Positions 10,901 through 23,191 of a stretch of DNA of 64,000 nucleotides are shown one piece after another. Numbering within the stretch: the stretch's first letter is position 1; each line of letters starts with the position of its first letter. Origin of the DNA: Taiwanofungus camphoratus. Taxonomy: Eukaryota > Basidiomycota > Agaricomycetes > Polyporales > Taiwanofungaceae. Below the pieces are notes generated by a model, which saw only the letters and a list, made by a program, of their open reading frames with translations, searched no databases and was not told the DNA's origin. Where the stretch lies: NCBI GenBank assembly GCA_003999685.1, contig CP021223.1, positions 186,001 to 250,000 on the forward strand. The letters run 5' to 3'. The translations under genes and the position numbers were made by a program.

Positions 10901-12462
10901 GGTGATTTCTCCTACAATTGGTGCTGTAAGTCAACTTCCCATAGTTCTAGTGGTGCTCCTTTCTGAGCGTACTCGTAAGACTAACTTCTTAGGTGTGCAT
11001 CGGGTGTTGGGTACCCTGTGAGTCGAGTATATGATCTCGGATCCGGTTCTATAACACCTTTCTGTCAGGCTCGGCGCTGCCACTGCCGCTGCCGTCTGGA
11101 CAGCTTTTCCTGAGAATCCATACGCTTTGTCGGCTTTCGGTTTCTTCTTCTCGATTCCTTGTTTCTACTATATTGTTGCCAAACCACAATATGCCGTGTC
11201 ATCTCGATTCGTGCTCCTCACTTACAACCTAACGTGTTTATACTGGTGCGTACAATCTTACCGCAAGTACCACAGCATAGCAATGCTATTGACGTCTTCA
11301 GTTATAACCTAAGAGAGAGGGACGTAGCAGTAACAGAAATTGCATTCCACCGTGCCGTTGCGGTCACTATCGGCGTCGTCTGGGCCGCGGTAGTGTCCCG
11401 GTATTGGTGGCCCATGGAAGCCAGACGTGCATTGAGCAAAGGTCTTGGCGAGTGAGCATCGACTTCTGTTCTTCAGTTCGTCCTCACAACGGTCACTGAA
11501 GCGTCCTTGTCCAGATTTTGTTTGAACATGGGATGGCTCTATACGCGTCTCGTGGCATTCAATTCTTTCGCCGACACACAGCATGACATGAGTCGTGACC
11601 AGAATGATAATAGCTTACCTACGGAAACAACGTCTTTACTTCAAAATCGTGCCGATATGCATCTGGAGAACTCCATCCGAGATTTCATGGCAATGTATGT
11701 CGTACGTAGCTGTTCATCGAACTCACATGGACAAATTTTATGACTTCAGGGAATTGCATCTCCAAGTCCAACTCATCGAGCTACAGGGTCTGTTGGCTCA
11801 GACTCAACATGAGCCTCGTCTGAAGGGACCATTTCCCGTGGGCCTATATCGCTCAATTTTGACAAGTTTGCAAACTATTCTCGACAGATTGCACAGTATG
11901 AGATGTGTGACGTCTCGAGAGGAATGGTGAGCTCTGCTGTTCACATCACTACGTGCGAAGCTGAATAGGTTCATAGGCACACAGTACGTGATTTTGGGGG
12001 CATGAAGAGCTTGTATGGCTGAACACTAACATGCGATACCAGACCGTTCGTGGCGACTTCGTTTTGCCAGTCAACAAAGAAAGACGTGAGATGGTCGGCA
12101 ATATTATCTTGTATTTTTCGACACTTGCTGCTGCCTTCAGATCAAAGTCGCCTTTACCTCCTTACCTTCCACCGGCGGAAGAAGCGCGATTACGACTGGT
12201 AATTGTATCTCTTCTCAGAGTGACGAGCTTCCTGAATGACTCTATCTAGGTCGAAGCAATCAGAAAGCTCGATATCGTCAGAAATCGCGATGTCAAAGGG
12301 TCAAGACAATTACTGTTCTTTGCGTATGCCCTGACCATGAAAGGAGTCATACAAGAATTAGACTACCTTGGTCGCACCCTGCAGGATGCTTTCGGAGTGA
12401 TTGGTCAATCGAGGGAAGCGTTTGAGGCACTGTTTAAGGACAACGATGCCACGATAGTATAG
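7930..12462 (+). CDS. Large multipass membrane transporter, Bre4 / ArAE-2 (DUF2421) family
   Basis: Putative ER or plasma-membrane transporter of the family named after yeast brefeldin A-sensitivity protein 4; the substrate is unknown. Sixteen exons fit in phase, encoding about 1225 residues. Order: a Ser-rich disordered N-terminus (about 1-225); a first membrane block starting at LYRNILKCSVAYFIASLF and continuing through PSPSGHMVATV, NPAKTLGGMVEAD and ISNLVCALLWPQ; a soluble middle; a second membrane block (about 810-990) with KVGMATALLASPAFF, a conserved-looking ATNFLGVHRVLGTLLGAA and WAAVVSRYWWPMEAR; and a C-terminal DUF2421-like domain containing VLPVNKERREMVGN. Exon 14 is only 7 nt (11977-11983); without it the frame into that last domain is lost. 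Exon ends: 8783, 9102, 9189, 9908, 10239, 10486, 10838, 10925, 11017, 11245, 11451, 11694, 11926, 11983, 12198. Confidence 0.9.
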
Positions 12463-13905
12463 GCCCATTAGCCCCTCTGCACGTAAGTTGATGCCATAGC
12501 CTGTTGCAGTCACCGCACTTAAGTATCTTGCACATCTGAGGATGTGGCTGTATCAAAAAAAGCCTGCTTATACCACGAAATCTCACGATCTGCTTGTTTG
12601 TTGGCATCGTTCCACAAGGTCTCTGGCTTGCCGGTGGAACTTGCTACGACGTTGTGCATACCCACGAACCAGTGTCTCCTAATTAAGCACGTACATGGAG
12701 ATGTGAACACAAGGTTGCTCCTCCGGAGCAGGCAGGGAGAGTGAAGGGTCGTTCACCAAGATATGAACTAAGTTATGCGACCGTGCTTCTCCAGCGAGAC
12801 CAAACTCTGGCTTTCCGTCTTCGGCTGTCAGTGAACGGCCATTGAGACGGTAGCCTGTAGATGCGCCGTTTGTCAACCGGAAGATGCTTTGATCCTTCAA
12901 CTTCTGCTCCTCTCTTAAATGTGCCTCAGACATCAGGATCATTTTTATCTTCAAAAGTTTGATAACGACCATCCAAGCGACATGTTGAGTTTGGAGTCGC
13001 GACCACAAGTTCCATTCATGCTCGAACTCAAGTCATCCTTGAAGATTGACAACTTGATCAATACTTAGAACAGAAGTTGTCGATTACTGGCGATGGATTA
13101 ATGTTCATAGATGAGGTGCAACAGCACTTCAGTCTTGAAACTCGCCGGGTTCGGCGTTGACTTGCTGATGCGGATCCATACACTAGACACAATTGTCAGC
13201 ACAAACTTGAAGGTGTTCAACGTGACGAGGTAAGGTAAACAAGATTATAATGCTCTGCGACCTCTTCTTTGTTACGTGTACACACGTTCAGCAATTGCTT
13301 GCCGGTTCCCGAATTCCGAGTCTCGGTAGGAAGATCACTTCCACAAGTTGAAGCTGCGTTTGGGCGTAAGTAATAAGGAACATCTACTCGTCTGCCCCAA
13401 ATCCTCTGAAACCATGCGATATAAATGCAATTCTTGTCAAGATGAACTTTGCAAGTATCCATGACCGACGATCCAGACGCTCACCACCACCTAGTGATTT
13501 TATAACCATTTATGCTCAGCAAACTCCTAGAGCAAAAGTGAAAATGATCACAGGGCGTACAAATAATATTGCACACTTGATACGGAGAGAGATCACTCAG
13601 ACTTTGTTTTAAGGCCACATGGAAGTATTTATTTAAATAGCGCATCCTGACATTCCAGATATGTACATAACCTTTCCAAAAGGGGTATTATGTACACAAA
13701 TCCGTGATCTGTTCTGAACGCGTCTCCAGTCCACAATGAACCTGACCACTAACAGGTCTTCCGGCACCTTTTCTTCATTCGCTCACCGTCGCCGACATTG
13801 AATCACTGGATAATTCGGTCCCTCTTGTTGCAACTAGTGTATGCCACCTGCCCTTGTAAACTTGGACATCGTTTGTTTATCACACCTGCTCGCTACGAGG
13901 CAGCT
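12463..13905 (-). pseudogene. Unidentified minus-strand gene remains (about 13462-12519) in an intergenic region
   Basis: Three minus-strand frames follow one another: 13462-13217 (begins MDTCKVHLDKNCIYIAWFQR), 13008-12679 (LTNGASTGYRLNGRSLTAED) and 12710-12519 (RRHWFVGMHNVVASSTGKPE). Their composition and order look like exons of one gene. I could not join them with acceptable splice sites, because the gap at 13216-13009 has stops in all frames I tried and the last junction would need a 16-bp intron. It may be a decayed gene or one with unusual introns. No family was recognised. The remainder, 13463-13905, is the 5' flank of CTR9. Confidence 0.3.
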
Positions 13906-16900
13906 ATGAGCGGAGCTCGCTCACCATCCCCCTCCCCCTCTACTGGCCGTTCTATCGACATTGAACTTGGTTCCCATGAGGTTATTACCATAGAGCTGGA
14001 TAGTCTTGATCCCAACCCGGACGATCTCCTTGAGCTACTCAGGGAAGGGCAGTGTAAAGTATGGATCTGGACCAGACTTGCATCCGAGTATTGGCGGAGA
14101 GGTTATGTGGATCAGGCGGAGAGGATTGCGCGAACAGCGATCGAATGTGAGTGTACACGCATTTCAAATGGAAGTGTTAACTTGACGTGGCCAAACAGCA
14201 TTTCAGGCGAACGGAGCAGTCGCATCCTTACCACCGGTATACGCGTTACTGGCAAATATTCAAATAGCACGCGCCAACAAGGCACCAAAACTCACCTTAC
14301 AGGATGCGCGTGAGTCGCGATACTTCTTTCCATCTAGCGCCACTATACCTTAAGTTATTATCTGTCCGCCTCTAGGTGAAGACATTGTGAATACTGAGAA
14401 GCCAAGAGACGAGTACCACAAGGATGCTGCCCAATTCTTCAATCTTGGAGAAAAGGCAGCTGCAGAATCAGGGGAAGTGGGAACTACTTTGGCGATCTTG
14501 ACTCGAGGCGTACTACAATTAGGCACGCGAGCTATGGACGACGCTTTACGCTCGTTCGAGGGTGTTCTGGCAGAGAAACCAAACAACGTGGTTGCACTGA
14601 TGGGCAAGGTCGGTGTATCGGGCATGCGATCGTGGACAAATCTAAATTAGCTCAACAGGCAAAGATTTTGTACGCTCGACGACAGTTTCCTCAGGCGCTC
14701 AAACTATTCCAGACCGTCCTCAAACTGAATCCACAATGTCTTCCTGATCCTCGTATTGGCATCGGCCTTTGCCTGTGGGCTATGGATCATAAGGATAAGG
14801 CAAAAGCCGCTTGGCAACGCAGCCTTGAAATGGTCCGTTGCCGTTGAAATTGCGCATCATGCGTCATGCTCAATGTTCATAACTGTAGAACCCATCCGAG
14901 TGGTCTGCTCAACTACTTCTTGGGTTGGAGGCTATTAACGCTAGCAAGAATGAGAATCAGACACCGGAGGAACGCACAAATGAGCTTCTGATCGGTACTC
15001 GCTACGTTGAGAAGGCATTCAAGGCTAACCAGCGAAACTCTGCCGCCGCCAATGCGCTATGCGAACTATTCCTCCAGAAGGGACAATTGAATAGGGTATT
15101 AATCACGTTTCTGGACGCATTTTTTTCGACGTTAATAGCCGCATCGTAGGCATTGAAGTTGGCGGAGCGTGCGATCCAATTTACAGACGTGAAGGCGATC
15201 TTGACTGAAGGGTACATCCGGGCGGGCCGGGTCTCTCATACCACTGGTGCATTAGCAGAAGCGATGAAACATTACACGAAGGCGAAAGAGGGACAACCAA
15301 CGAACGTACTGGCAACAATTGGTCTGGCACAGATGCAAATGAAGAACGGTTCGTTTGGCTAGTTGCTAATAGTGCACAATCATGACCGTCTATCTTTCAG
15401 ACGAGATGGCTGCAGCCATTCATACGCTCGATAGTCATCTACAGCAATCGCACGGGCAACGACCTGTCGAAGCGATGGTGATGCTTGCTTCTCTTCGAGC
15501 ACATCCTCGGCCAGGAGTGTCGAGTTCTGACCAAGCAGCGGAGAAGGCGCGTGCACGGGATCTGTTCGATCAAGTTTCCAAAACTCTCGGTCTTCCTGAA
15601 GACACCCATTCCCAACTCAACGGCCACTCTCAGAGTCTGAGTAGAGCAGCTCGGAAGATTGCCGAGGATATGGAGATGCATGCTGAGATAGCTAAGTTAT
15701 GGCAAGGAGAGAGCCTCGAGCGGATGGAGCGTGCAATGCAGGAGGCGTTCAGGATCAGCGAAGCTAACGGGCGTCCAGACCCTCGACTGATCAATAATCT
15801 GGGTGTTCTTCAGCATCTAGAGAGCAAGTCGGACGTTGCGAGGTCCATGTACGAGAATGCTCTTACTCATGCAGCCGGCCTTGGCCCAGAGGTAGCCGAA
15901 AGCATGTCTACGTCTATCCTGTATAACCTCGCGAGAGTCTATGAGGAGCAGGGCCAAGACGTGATGGCCAAAGAAGCATATGACAAGCTCTTGGACAGGC
16001 ATCCAGAGTACGTCGATGGTATGTTTTCTGATCGTGCTCCAAGATTGGTAGCTGACTTGCGTCAATAGCCAAGCTTCGACAAGCGCAGATGTTGGCCGAC
16101 ATGAACCGCAACAACGAAGCTCACGAACTTCTCAAGCAAGCACTCGCATCGCAGAACGGTAACTTGAATCTACGCGCATTCTACACATATTTCCTCATTC
16201 AGTCCGGCATGCCTAAGCCGGCTAAAGATTTCGTCTTTGCAACCCTCAAAGACCATGACAAACATGACCTATACTCGCTTTGTGCTGCAGGCTGGATCCA
16301 ATATCATCAAGCGAGAGAAAGCCGTGATATCTCAACTAAGGGAGTGGAGGAGCGGCGGCGGGGTTTTCAGCGGTCAGCCGAATTCTACGAGAAGGCATTA
16401 CATCTGGATCCTCTATGTGCTGTGGCCGCACAGGGACTAGCAATTGTTACCGCCGAGGATGCGTTAGGCAATCTTGGCGGTAGTATCGGACCAGTTACCC
16501 CTGACGAGGCGATGAAACGCATCAAAAACGCGCGGGACGCTCTTGATGTATTTGCGAAAGTCAGAGAATCCCTCAACGACGGTAGTGTCTACATCAATAT
16601 GGGTCACTGTTACTACGCGCGCGACGAGTTTGACCGGGCAATAGAGAGTGTGAGTATTATCACATCTGTCTTAATCCAGGATAAAACTCATTTGGCATGA
16701 CGAAGTACGAAACGGCATCGAAACGGTTCTATAACGGCCACAATGTCCCTGTCTTGTTGTGTCTATGCAGATCGTGGTATGCCAAAGCGACGAAAGATCA
16801 ATCATTCAGTGCAATGAACACAGCGCTGCAGTATGGGCAGAAGGTTCTTATTTTTTTGGCATTGAAGGCATATTGTATTAATGACAGTTTCTAATGTCAC

Positions 16901-17912
16901 GGTATTCTCTTAGGCTTACCGCCTCCACCCATTCGATAAGGCTATTATGTACAACATCGCCATGATTCAGCAGAAGGCTGCAGAAATGCTCTTATCAATA
17001 CCTCCCGCGAAACGTTCGCTCAAAGACTTGTCGCAGGCCATTGAGCAGGCGGCCCATGCGCAGAAGTAAGCGTTACCAAATCACGAGGCTTGTAATTCCC
17101 TTATGTCTCGTTAGGCTCTTCGCATCTCTTGCTGCGGACAAGTCCTCCCTCCTGCCGTATAGCCGTGATATGGCGGACCAACGGAGGAAGTATGGTGACA
17201 GCATGCTTCGAAAATGCGATGAGCATCTTGCTTCACAAAAACAGTGGGAGGCGGACGCACATGCGAAGCTCGAAGCTGCGCGGCAAAAAAGACAACAAGA
17301 AAAGGAGCAGCAGCAGGCCATGGAGGTGAGCGCGCGACCGGCGACGATTGTTCTGGAGGAGCTGACTGTGCATGTGTAGCGCGAGCGGATGGAGGAGCTC
17401 CGCGTACAGGCGGAGAAGCTGGCGGAAGAGCGTCGACGGGCGAGGGAGCAGGCGCTTGAGTGGACGAGGGACATCAAGATAGAAAGTGACGAGGAGCGGG
17501 AGCGGAAGGCTAAGAAGGCGAGTCGGAGAGTGAAGACAGAGGGTGGGAGCGGGGATGAGGCTGGTGAGCCCAAGAAAAAGAGACGTGGGAAGCTAAAGAA
17601 GACAAACGGAGCTGTGGATGGTGAAGACGTTGCAGCTTTGTTCAGTGGAGATGAGGAGGGTGAGAAGCCGGCAAGGAAGGTGAGGGGTTGTTTCTACGTC
17701 TTTCATCTCGGATGTTTACCTTGGCATACGCAGCGATCGACAAAGAAGCGGGTCGTCCGAGATGATGACGATGATGAGGAAGCCTTAGGGAATCCTCGCA
17801 AAAAGCAAATGTGAGACTTGCGCTCTATTCCCTTTGGAGCCGTACTGATTTCCTCCACCTTCACAGCAAAAGTAAAGAGTATATCTCGGACTCTGACGAA
17901 GAGATGTCATGA
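13906..17912 (+). CDS. CTR9: CTR9 homolog, TPR subunit of the Paf1 transcription elongation complex
   Basis: Scaffold of the Paf1 complex, which travels with RNA polymerase II and promotes H2B ubiquitylation and H3K4 methylation in the nucleus. Fourteen exons fit in phase: 13906-14146, 14199-14309, 14376-14608, 14659-14832, 14889-15095, 15150-15348, 15401-16018, 16069-16649, 16706-16843, 16914-17065, 17115-17325, 17380-17679, 17734-17810, 17867-17912, giving about 1095 residues, the usual fungal length. The N-terminus has the CTR9 hallmarks IDIELGSHEVITIELD and WTRLASEYWRRGYVDQAERIA. Tetratricopeptide repeats run through most of residues 40-880, for example ALKLFQTVLKLNPQCLPDPRIGIG and INMGHCYYARDEFDRAIE. 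The C-terminal 200 residues are a charged coiled coil, then acidic and lysine-rich tracts ending SKEYISDSDEEMS. It converges on the HIT-finger gene with only 171 bp between stop codons. Confidence 0.95.
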
Positions 17913-18083
17913 TAATTGCCTCATCGTCCTATCTTGTCATTATTTATATTGCTGTTGCATGATTCTTTGCCCCGTTGCTCCTCTGCTCTGCTATATCCTC
18001 ATAGATGTGTAACATCTCCAATGTCATTTTATGCCTCTGAGACAATGTAAGATAAAACCGTACGACACAATGCAGGCCTTGCC

Positions 18084-18950
18084 TCAGTCTCCCCAGTCGA
18101 GACCTAGAACGGCCTGCTTTCCGCCTCGAACAGCGGCTTCGATTGCTTCCGCCAGTTCTCGGAGAGCACGAGTGTCCTCCTCTGACTGTGCTCTTGCGCC
18201 AATGGACGGAGAAACTCCAAGGGCCTGCTCCAATGCCTCTTCACGATCGGGGCCTCGTAGCTGGTCAATACTTCGGAGCAAGCCTGGAAGCTGTGGGTGA
18301 GATGCAAGGGCACGGCGGACGGAAGGCGACGTCGCTGGAGCGCGCCAGCAAGATTTAGGTTTGATGCCGAGACCATTTCAGAGACCGGTCAAGTCCGGAC
18401 ACAGGAGACACACCTATTGCCTCATATTGTGGTAGTTGGAGGGGCTTCGGGTCGTCTCGCTTCAAGGGGTCAGGATATGCAGGCTCTTCAGGGACGTATG
18501 GCCATCTGAGGGACGTCAGAGGCCGAAGGGGTGGTGGTGGCGGCGTCAATCCCGGTCCGTTGGCGGAAGCAACGTCAGTTGCGGATTCATCTATGAGACG
18601 ATGAGAGGTTCTTCCACAGCGGCTGAATGAGAGCATCATTCACCGAGCGTTTTGCTAGCTTCAGGTTCTGGCTGGGCGCTTTTGGACTGTTCACCGTTCT
18701 GAGCCTGTTCGACAAAACAAAATGTTGCTGGACAGGGTTCTGGAGCTGACATCAGACGTCGCCACGAAACAATAGCACACCTTTGTGTTCCTTGTAACAT
18801 GGTAGAGAACAACTGCGTTCAAGGATGTCAATCAGTCTTGCTATGACAAGCACAGGAACTGACCCACTACAACGCCCTGCACTTGGCGCAGGTGTACTTG
18901 GATTCGTTGCTTCTACAGATCTGGCACGGGGCACGCTTTGGCGTCGGCAT
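18084..18950 (-). CDS. HIT-type zinc-finger protein (ZNHIT3/Hit1-like)
   Basis: Small nuclear protein; family members such as ZNHIT3 and yeast Hit1 assist box C/D snoRNP assembly. Five exons on the minus strand fit in phase: 18950-18868, 18812-18781, 18745-18644, 18590-18414, 18334-18084, giving 214 residues. The zf-HIT domain is complete only after splicing exons 1-3: Cys 9, 12, 21, 24, 29, 33, His 37 and Cys 43, reading CQICRSNESKYTCAKCRALY then SLPCYKEHK. A Pro-rich linker with LRWPYVPEEPAYPDPLK follows. The C-terminal helical part (ALASHPQLPGLLRSID, ending VLGLDWGD) resembles the C-terminal domain of ZNHIT3/Hit1. The finger type is certain; the choice of ZNHIT3 over other HIT proteins is likely but inferred. 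Confidence 0.88.
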
Positions 18951-19332
18951 GAAAGTTGGTCGTAGATAAATTCTAACGTGACTTTGTGAAGCCGGTCCAA
19001 GTTGAGATGCGTTCAAGCCGAAACCAGGCGCAAGCAACGATCAACTGTCAACTACAGCTACACTTGAGAACCGCCACCGGAATTTCACGACATATACACA
19101 AGTACCAGCTCTCATTGTTGCCCCAAGTCCCTGTGCTTTCCATTTTTCCTGCCGCGGTTGAATAAGCTTGATCCCGTCAGCCGAGGCCCGCAGTCCGAGT
19201 TGCCCCTTGTTCCCCGTGACATAATAAAACCGCCACCACAACCTCACAAGTGGTCCTTCAACTCCACTTGCTCGACGCCCAGAGCGTCGTTCTCTCGCTT
19301 GTCTGTTCATCACCACCACCATCACCACCGCT
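18951..19332. promoter_or_regulatory. Divergent promoter region, HIT-finger gene / aspartic protease
   Basis: The 382 bp between two start codons that face away from each other must hold both promoters. The protease side contains GACATAATAAAACC at 19218-19231, a possible TATA-like sequence about 100 bases before its ATG, and a run of CACCAC repeats just upstream of the ATG. Confidence 0.5.
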
Positions 19333-21883
19333 ATGGTCCATCTGTCGCTATTACTGCCGCTCTCTCTCATCGTTCTCGCTGTCGCCGACCCCATCCGCAT
19401 CCCCCTCACTCGCAGATCCATCAGAGACTGGCCTCTCGAACGCTACGCGGGTGCTGCGGACCACATTCGTGCGAAATATGGGTTTGAGACCCTATCTTCC
19501 AAGCTTCAGAAGCGGGGCCAGACTGGAGGCATCTCTCTCATCAACCAAGTGCGTAAAATCTACCCGAGTCTACTTTATAGTGCTAGGGACAGTGGTATTT
19601 TTCTACGCAAGGGTATATGCCGCAGCGGTGTTTGTTTCCTCAATTTGCAGAAATGTTTTCGGCAATATCGAATATCGCAAAAGTCGGGTAAGGGGTGGGC
19701 TACGCTTCCGTTGGTGTTACTGTTTGCCCTGAGCCGCCGGTGGTGAGCCTCGTTTGACCGCACATTAGATTGGTGCTTTGATTTTGACACTCGTCGATCA
19801 ATTGAGGTCGCAGTGGGGCTCGGGGACAAGGCTTCCGTGTTGAGCGCACTCGTGACACTCCGCAGCAGTGTCCCGTGCGTTTACTTGTGGTTGCTCCAGT
19901 ACTCTCGTGAACGGCTGGTCTTTTATTTCCAACAAAGGATTTTCTCTCCCAGATGCATAGAGAACTTCTCAATCCAGATGAGGGCGTCCTTATGCGTTCC
20001 CAGGTCTAGAACATACTTTGGACCTGCTTCGGACCACCTCCTGCTTAATTGCCATTCTTCCCACTTATTTTTACTAGTGTTTTTTCAGCATTCTGCATTT
20101 GCGACGCTATAGTACATCCGTCTTGGATATGTTCTATGACGGGTCGTGCTTCGCAGTCTGTTCTGTATTCCTACTGAAAGACATCCGTATGTTCACTCGA
20201 AAGTCCTATTATTTGTGTTTTATCCCCTGGCACTATATCAAGCGATCCGCAGATGAATTTATTACTGATACCTTCTGTAGGAGGCTGATTCGTCTTACAT
20301 CGGCACCGTGTCGATAGGCACGCCTTCCCAGAGCTTCCCGGTCGTAATGGACACTGGTTCCTCCGATCTCTGGGTAGCCTCCACGCAATGTATCTCCTGC
20401 CCAGCAGACACCCCCGAGTTCAATCCATCTTCGTCCTCATCCCTCAAGCAGAATACTACTGTGACTGGCCAGTCGCAGTCAGTCACGATCACATATGGGA
20501 GTGGCTCCGTTAGGGGCACCCTCGCGTCAGACACGGTCAGCATGGGTGGCTTCACAGTGAATCCGCAGACATTCCTGGTGGTGAACCAGGTGTCATCGCA
20601 ACTGCTTAGCGGAAATGTCTCGGGGATCATTGGCCTTGCGTTTGAGGCGCTCGCATCGACGCAAGCAACCCCGTTTTGGCAGGCACTTGCGAACGATGGC
20701 CAGCTCTCCAGTCCGGAGATGGCGTTCTGGCTGACGCGCTTCGTGGATGACCCGCAGGCGCAGAACGAGGAGCCCGGAGGAGAGTTTACGCTGGGCGGGA
20801 CAAACAGCTCGTTGTTCAAGGGTGACATCGAGTTCCAGAGCCTCCAGACCGCTTCGGGCAGTCCGACGTTCTGGCTGTTGTCTGTCACTGGCGTTACTGT
20901 GCAGGGCCAGTCAGTGCAGATCCCCACTGGTAGCTCTGCATTGGCCGCGATCGACACGGGCACGACGTTGATCGGTGGACCTTCGCAGGCGGTCGCGAGC
21001 ATTTACAGTGCTATTCCCGGATCCCAAGCACTCAATGGGCAACTTGAGGGCTTTTATTCGTTCCGTAAGTCATCTGTGTTCTTCCTCCCGTGTTTCGAAT
21101 AGCGATACCTACTTGGTTTGCAGCGTGTTCGACTACGGTGAACGTCTCGATGGCGTTTGGCGGGCAGTCATGGCCCATCAGCTCCGCTGATATGAACCTG
21201 GGTTCTGTCCAGGGACAGCAGTGTCTCGGAGGAATATTCGACTTGAACCTTGGATCAAACGTTGGAAGCGGGGGTGGTAACCCGAACTGGGTTGTGGGCG
21301 ACACTTTCCTGGTGAGTGATGCAGTACACTTGTTCATATATAACTGGATTTCAATCCTCTTCCAGAAAAACGTTTACAGCGTCTTCCGTGCAAATCCAGC
21401 CGCTGTTGGCTTTGCGCAACTATCCGATACTGCGGGTGGATCTTCCGGTGCGTGTTTCACTTTTGAATCATTCATTGGTCGTGTTGACCTCACCAGCATA
21501 TTCCCCGACATCCTCTTCTCCATCTGTATCGTTAACTTCGGTGTCATTACCATCTGTATCATTATCTTCTTCGTCACCTCGTCAAACAACCGTCTCGTAT
21601 TATTCCACTACGGTTGTCACAGGTGCACCCTTGGGTAGCATTGGATCGGCGACTTTCTCGCAGACTGGCCTACCGGTACCTACTTCTTCAGGTGCGTCGT
21701 AGCTATTACGTTCGCAGAGTTCGCTCACGGGGAACTCACAATAAATCAATAGGCGGGAGCAGCTCAACTAGCTCCGTATCAAGCGCGTCGTCCTCGAAGG
21801 TGGCGAACATCGGGCCTCTCGCTGCAAGTCTCGTCAGTTCGCTCGCGCTGAGTGCCATCTCAGGATGGGCACTGCTTGCATGA
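19333..21883 (+). CDS. GPI-anchored pepsin-type aspartic protease (family A1, yapsin-like)
   Basis: Secreted or cell-surface endopeptidase. Six exons fit in phase: 19333-19548, 20281-21064, 21124-21311, 21366-21447, 21497-21691, 21753-21883, giving about 531 residues. Residues 1-19 form a signal peptide (MVHLSLLLPLSLIVLAVAD), followed by a basic propeptide with SSKLQKRG. Both catalytic motifs are present: Asp 96 in VVMDTGSSDLW and Asp 297 in AAIDTGTTLIGG, the usual spacing. The flap-like region is ITYGSGSVRGTL. The C-terminus is a Ser/Thr-rich stalk ending in a hydrophobic tail (SSLALSAISGWALLA), which fits GPI attachment at the cell membrane or wall. Intron 1 is 732 bp, more than ten times the other introns here; no coding insertion could be identified in it. 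The acceptor could also be three bases later, which removes one residue. Confidence 0.92.
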
Positions 21884-23191
21884 CTTGTATGATTGTCGTG
21901 AAGGTGTTCAGGCTGGATGTCTAGAAGTTGTGATGTGGGAAGCCTTCCTTCGCTGAACTTTTGCTGCTGTCACCTTAACATTACATCTGCTCTGACTCGA
22001 TCAACGTCAATGTGATCTACATCTCTACATTGTTTCTATTATAATACATCTATCGCACGTGCGGCCTCGCCTTACCATGCAGACGTCAAAGGGTCTTCGT
22101 CCAACTTTCGTGGCGTTGATATCTTGCTAGGAGCATCAGATTGAGAACAAACACAATTTCAACTGAGCTGATGATCACAATGCTGAGCGCTGAGTGGCGG
22201 CGTTGGTCAGCCTACCACATACGGCGCCTTTCCCTTGTTCATAAATATGGTTTTCCATGATCTTGTACTCTTGTTTGCAATTTCGCTTTGCAAATACCTG
22301 TATCTTTCCAGGTAATCGAAGAGCGTCTGTAGGATCAGGGTCTCATCTTGTAGCATCAGCAAAATATAAATCTGTCTTATTGTGTCTTATTTTGTCTTAA
22401 ATTCCTTGATGGCAGTGTCTTCAGACATCCAGAAAGCCAAGACAACGGCTGTTAGACTTTTTTCCAGTACTTCTAAGTGAAACCATACATTAAAGAGAAT
22501 TAAGACCAGCACAGAAGATTTTAAGTACAAAGTAGCTGGTTTCAAAATTACACATAAGTAATTCAAGATCACATTCTGTTAAACTGGGGTATCAGGGGCC
22601 CGCCAGTGAACATGGGTCAGACCGTTCCCTCCCACTGCCAAAACGCCTCCTAGAGTCAATGAAATATCGCAAATTTTGGAGCTATTTCTAAACTGGATGC
22701 ACTACTTTGAATTATATGATTAATTTCCACTCGTCATAACGCGCTGGACCCAGTTGACAGTCGGATAGACTGGAGAGGTATCAGGTGGCATGCTCCATTA
22801 CCGTTGAGAACTGACAGCCTCGGAGATATTCGTATGTAGTTCAAAGTGATGCCCCATTTAATACAAAGTTGCTCCACCCAGGCAATCATCTTTCCTCTTC
22901 TCTGACAACATAAGACAGATCCATAAGTCAAGCACAAGTTACATCACCCTCAGCCACGCAAATATTGCTTACCTAGGAGATCGTACGAGATGGCGGGGAG
23001 CATATCACAACTACATTAGAAGGAGAGAATACCAGCATGAAAATTTCATCGCGTAAGGGTGAAAGGTTTGTCTAATCCTGATCGTTGGTTTACTATGCAA
23101 GCCCCTCACTGTCATATGTCACAATTATGTATTCACATTCCAGAGAGTACTTACATGGAAGCTTGTTGTAGTCGGTCTCATGATCGTATAC
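21884..23191. other. Intergenic AT-rich region
   Basis: Downstream flank of the protease. No frame over about 70 codons, and none resembles a known family. Between about 22300 and 22600 the sequence is AT-rich with repeated TGTCTTAT/TTGTCTTA words. The last eight bases, TCGTATAC (23184-23191), are the left target copy of the hAT element. Confidence 0.5.

Noticed and set aside
11969-11983. 15-nt version of the transporter micro-exon
   Set aside because: It leaves the following exon out of frame; the 7-nt version starting after TTCATAG keeps the conserved C-terminal frame.
20295-21002. 235-codon minus-strand frame inside the aspartic protease
   Set aside because: Antisense shadow of exon 2, whose sense strand encodes both catalytic-site regions.
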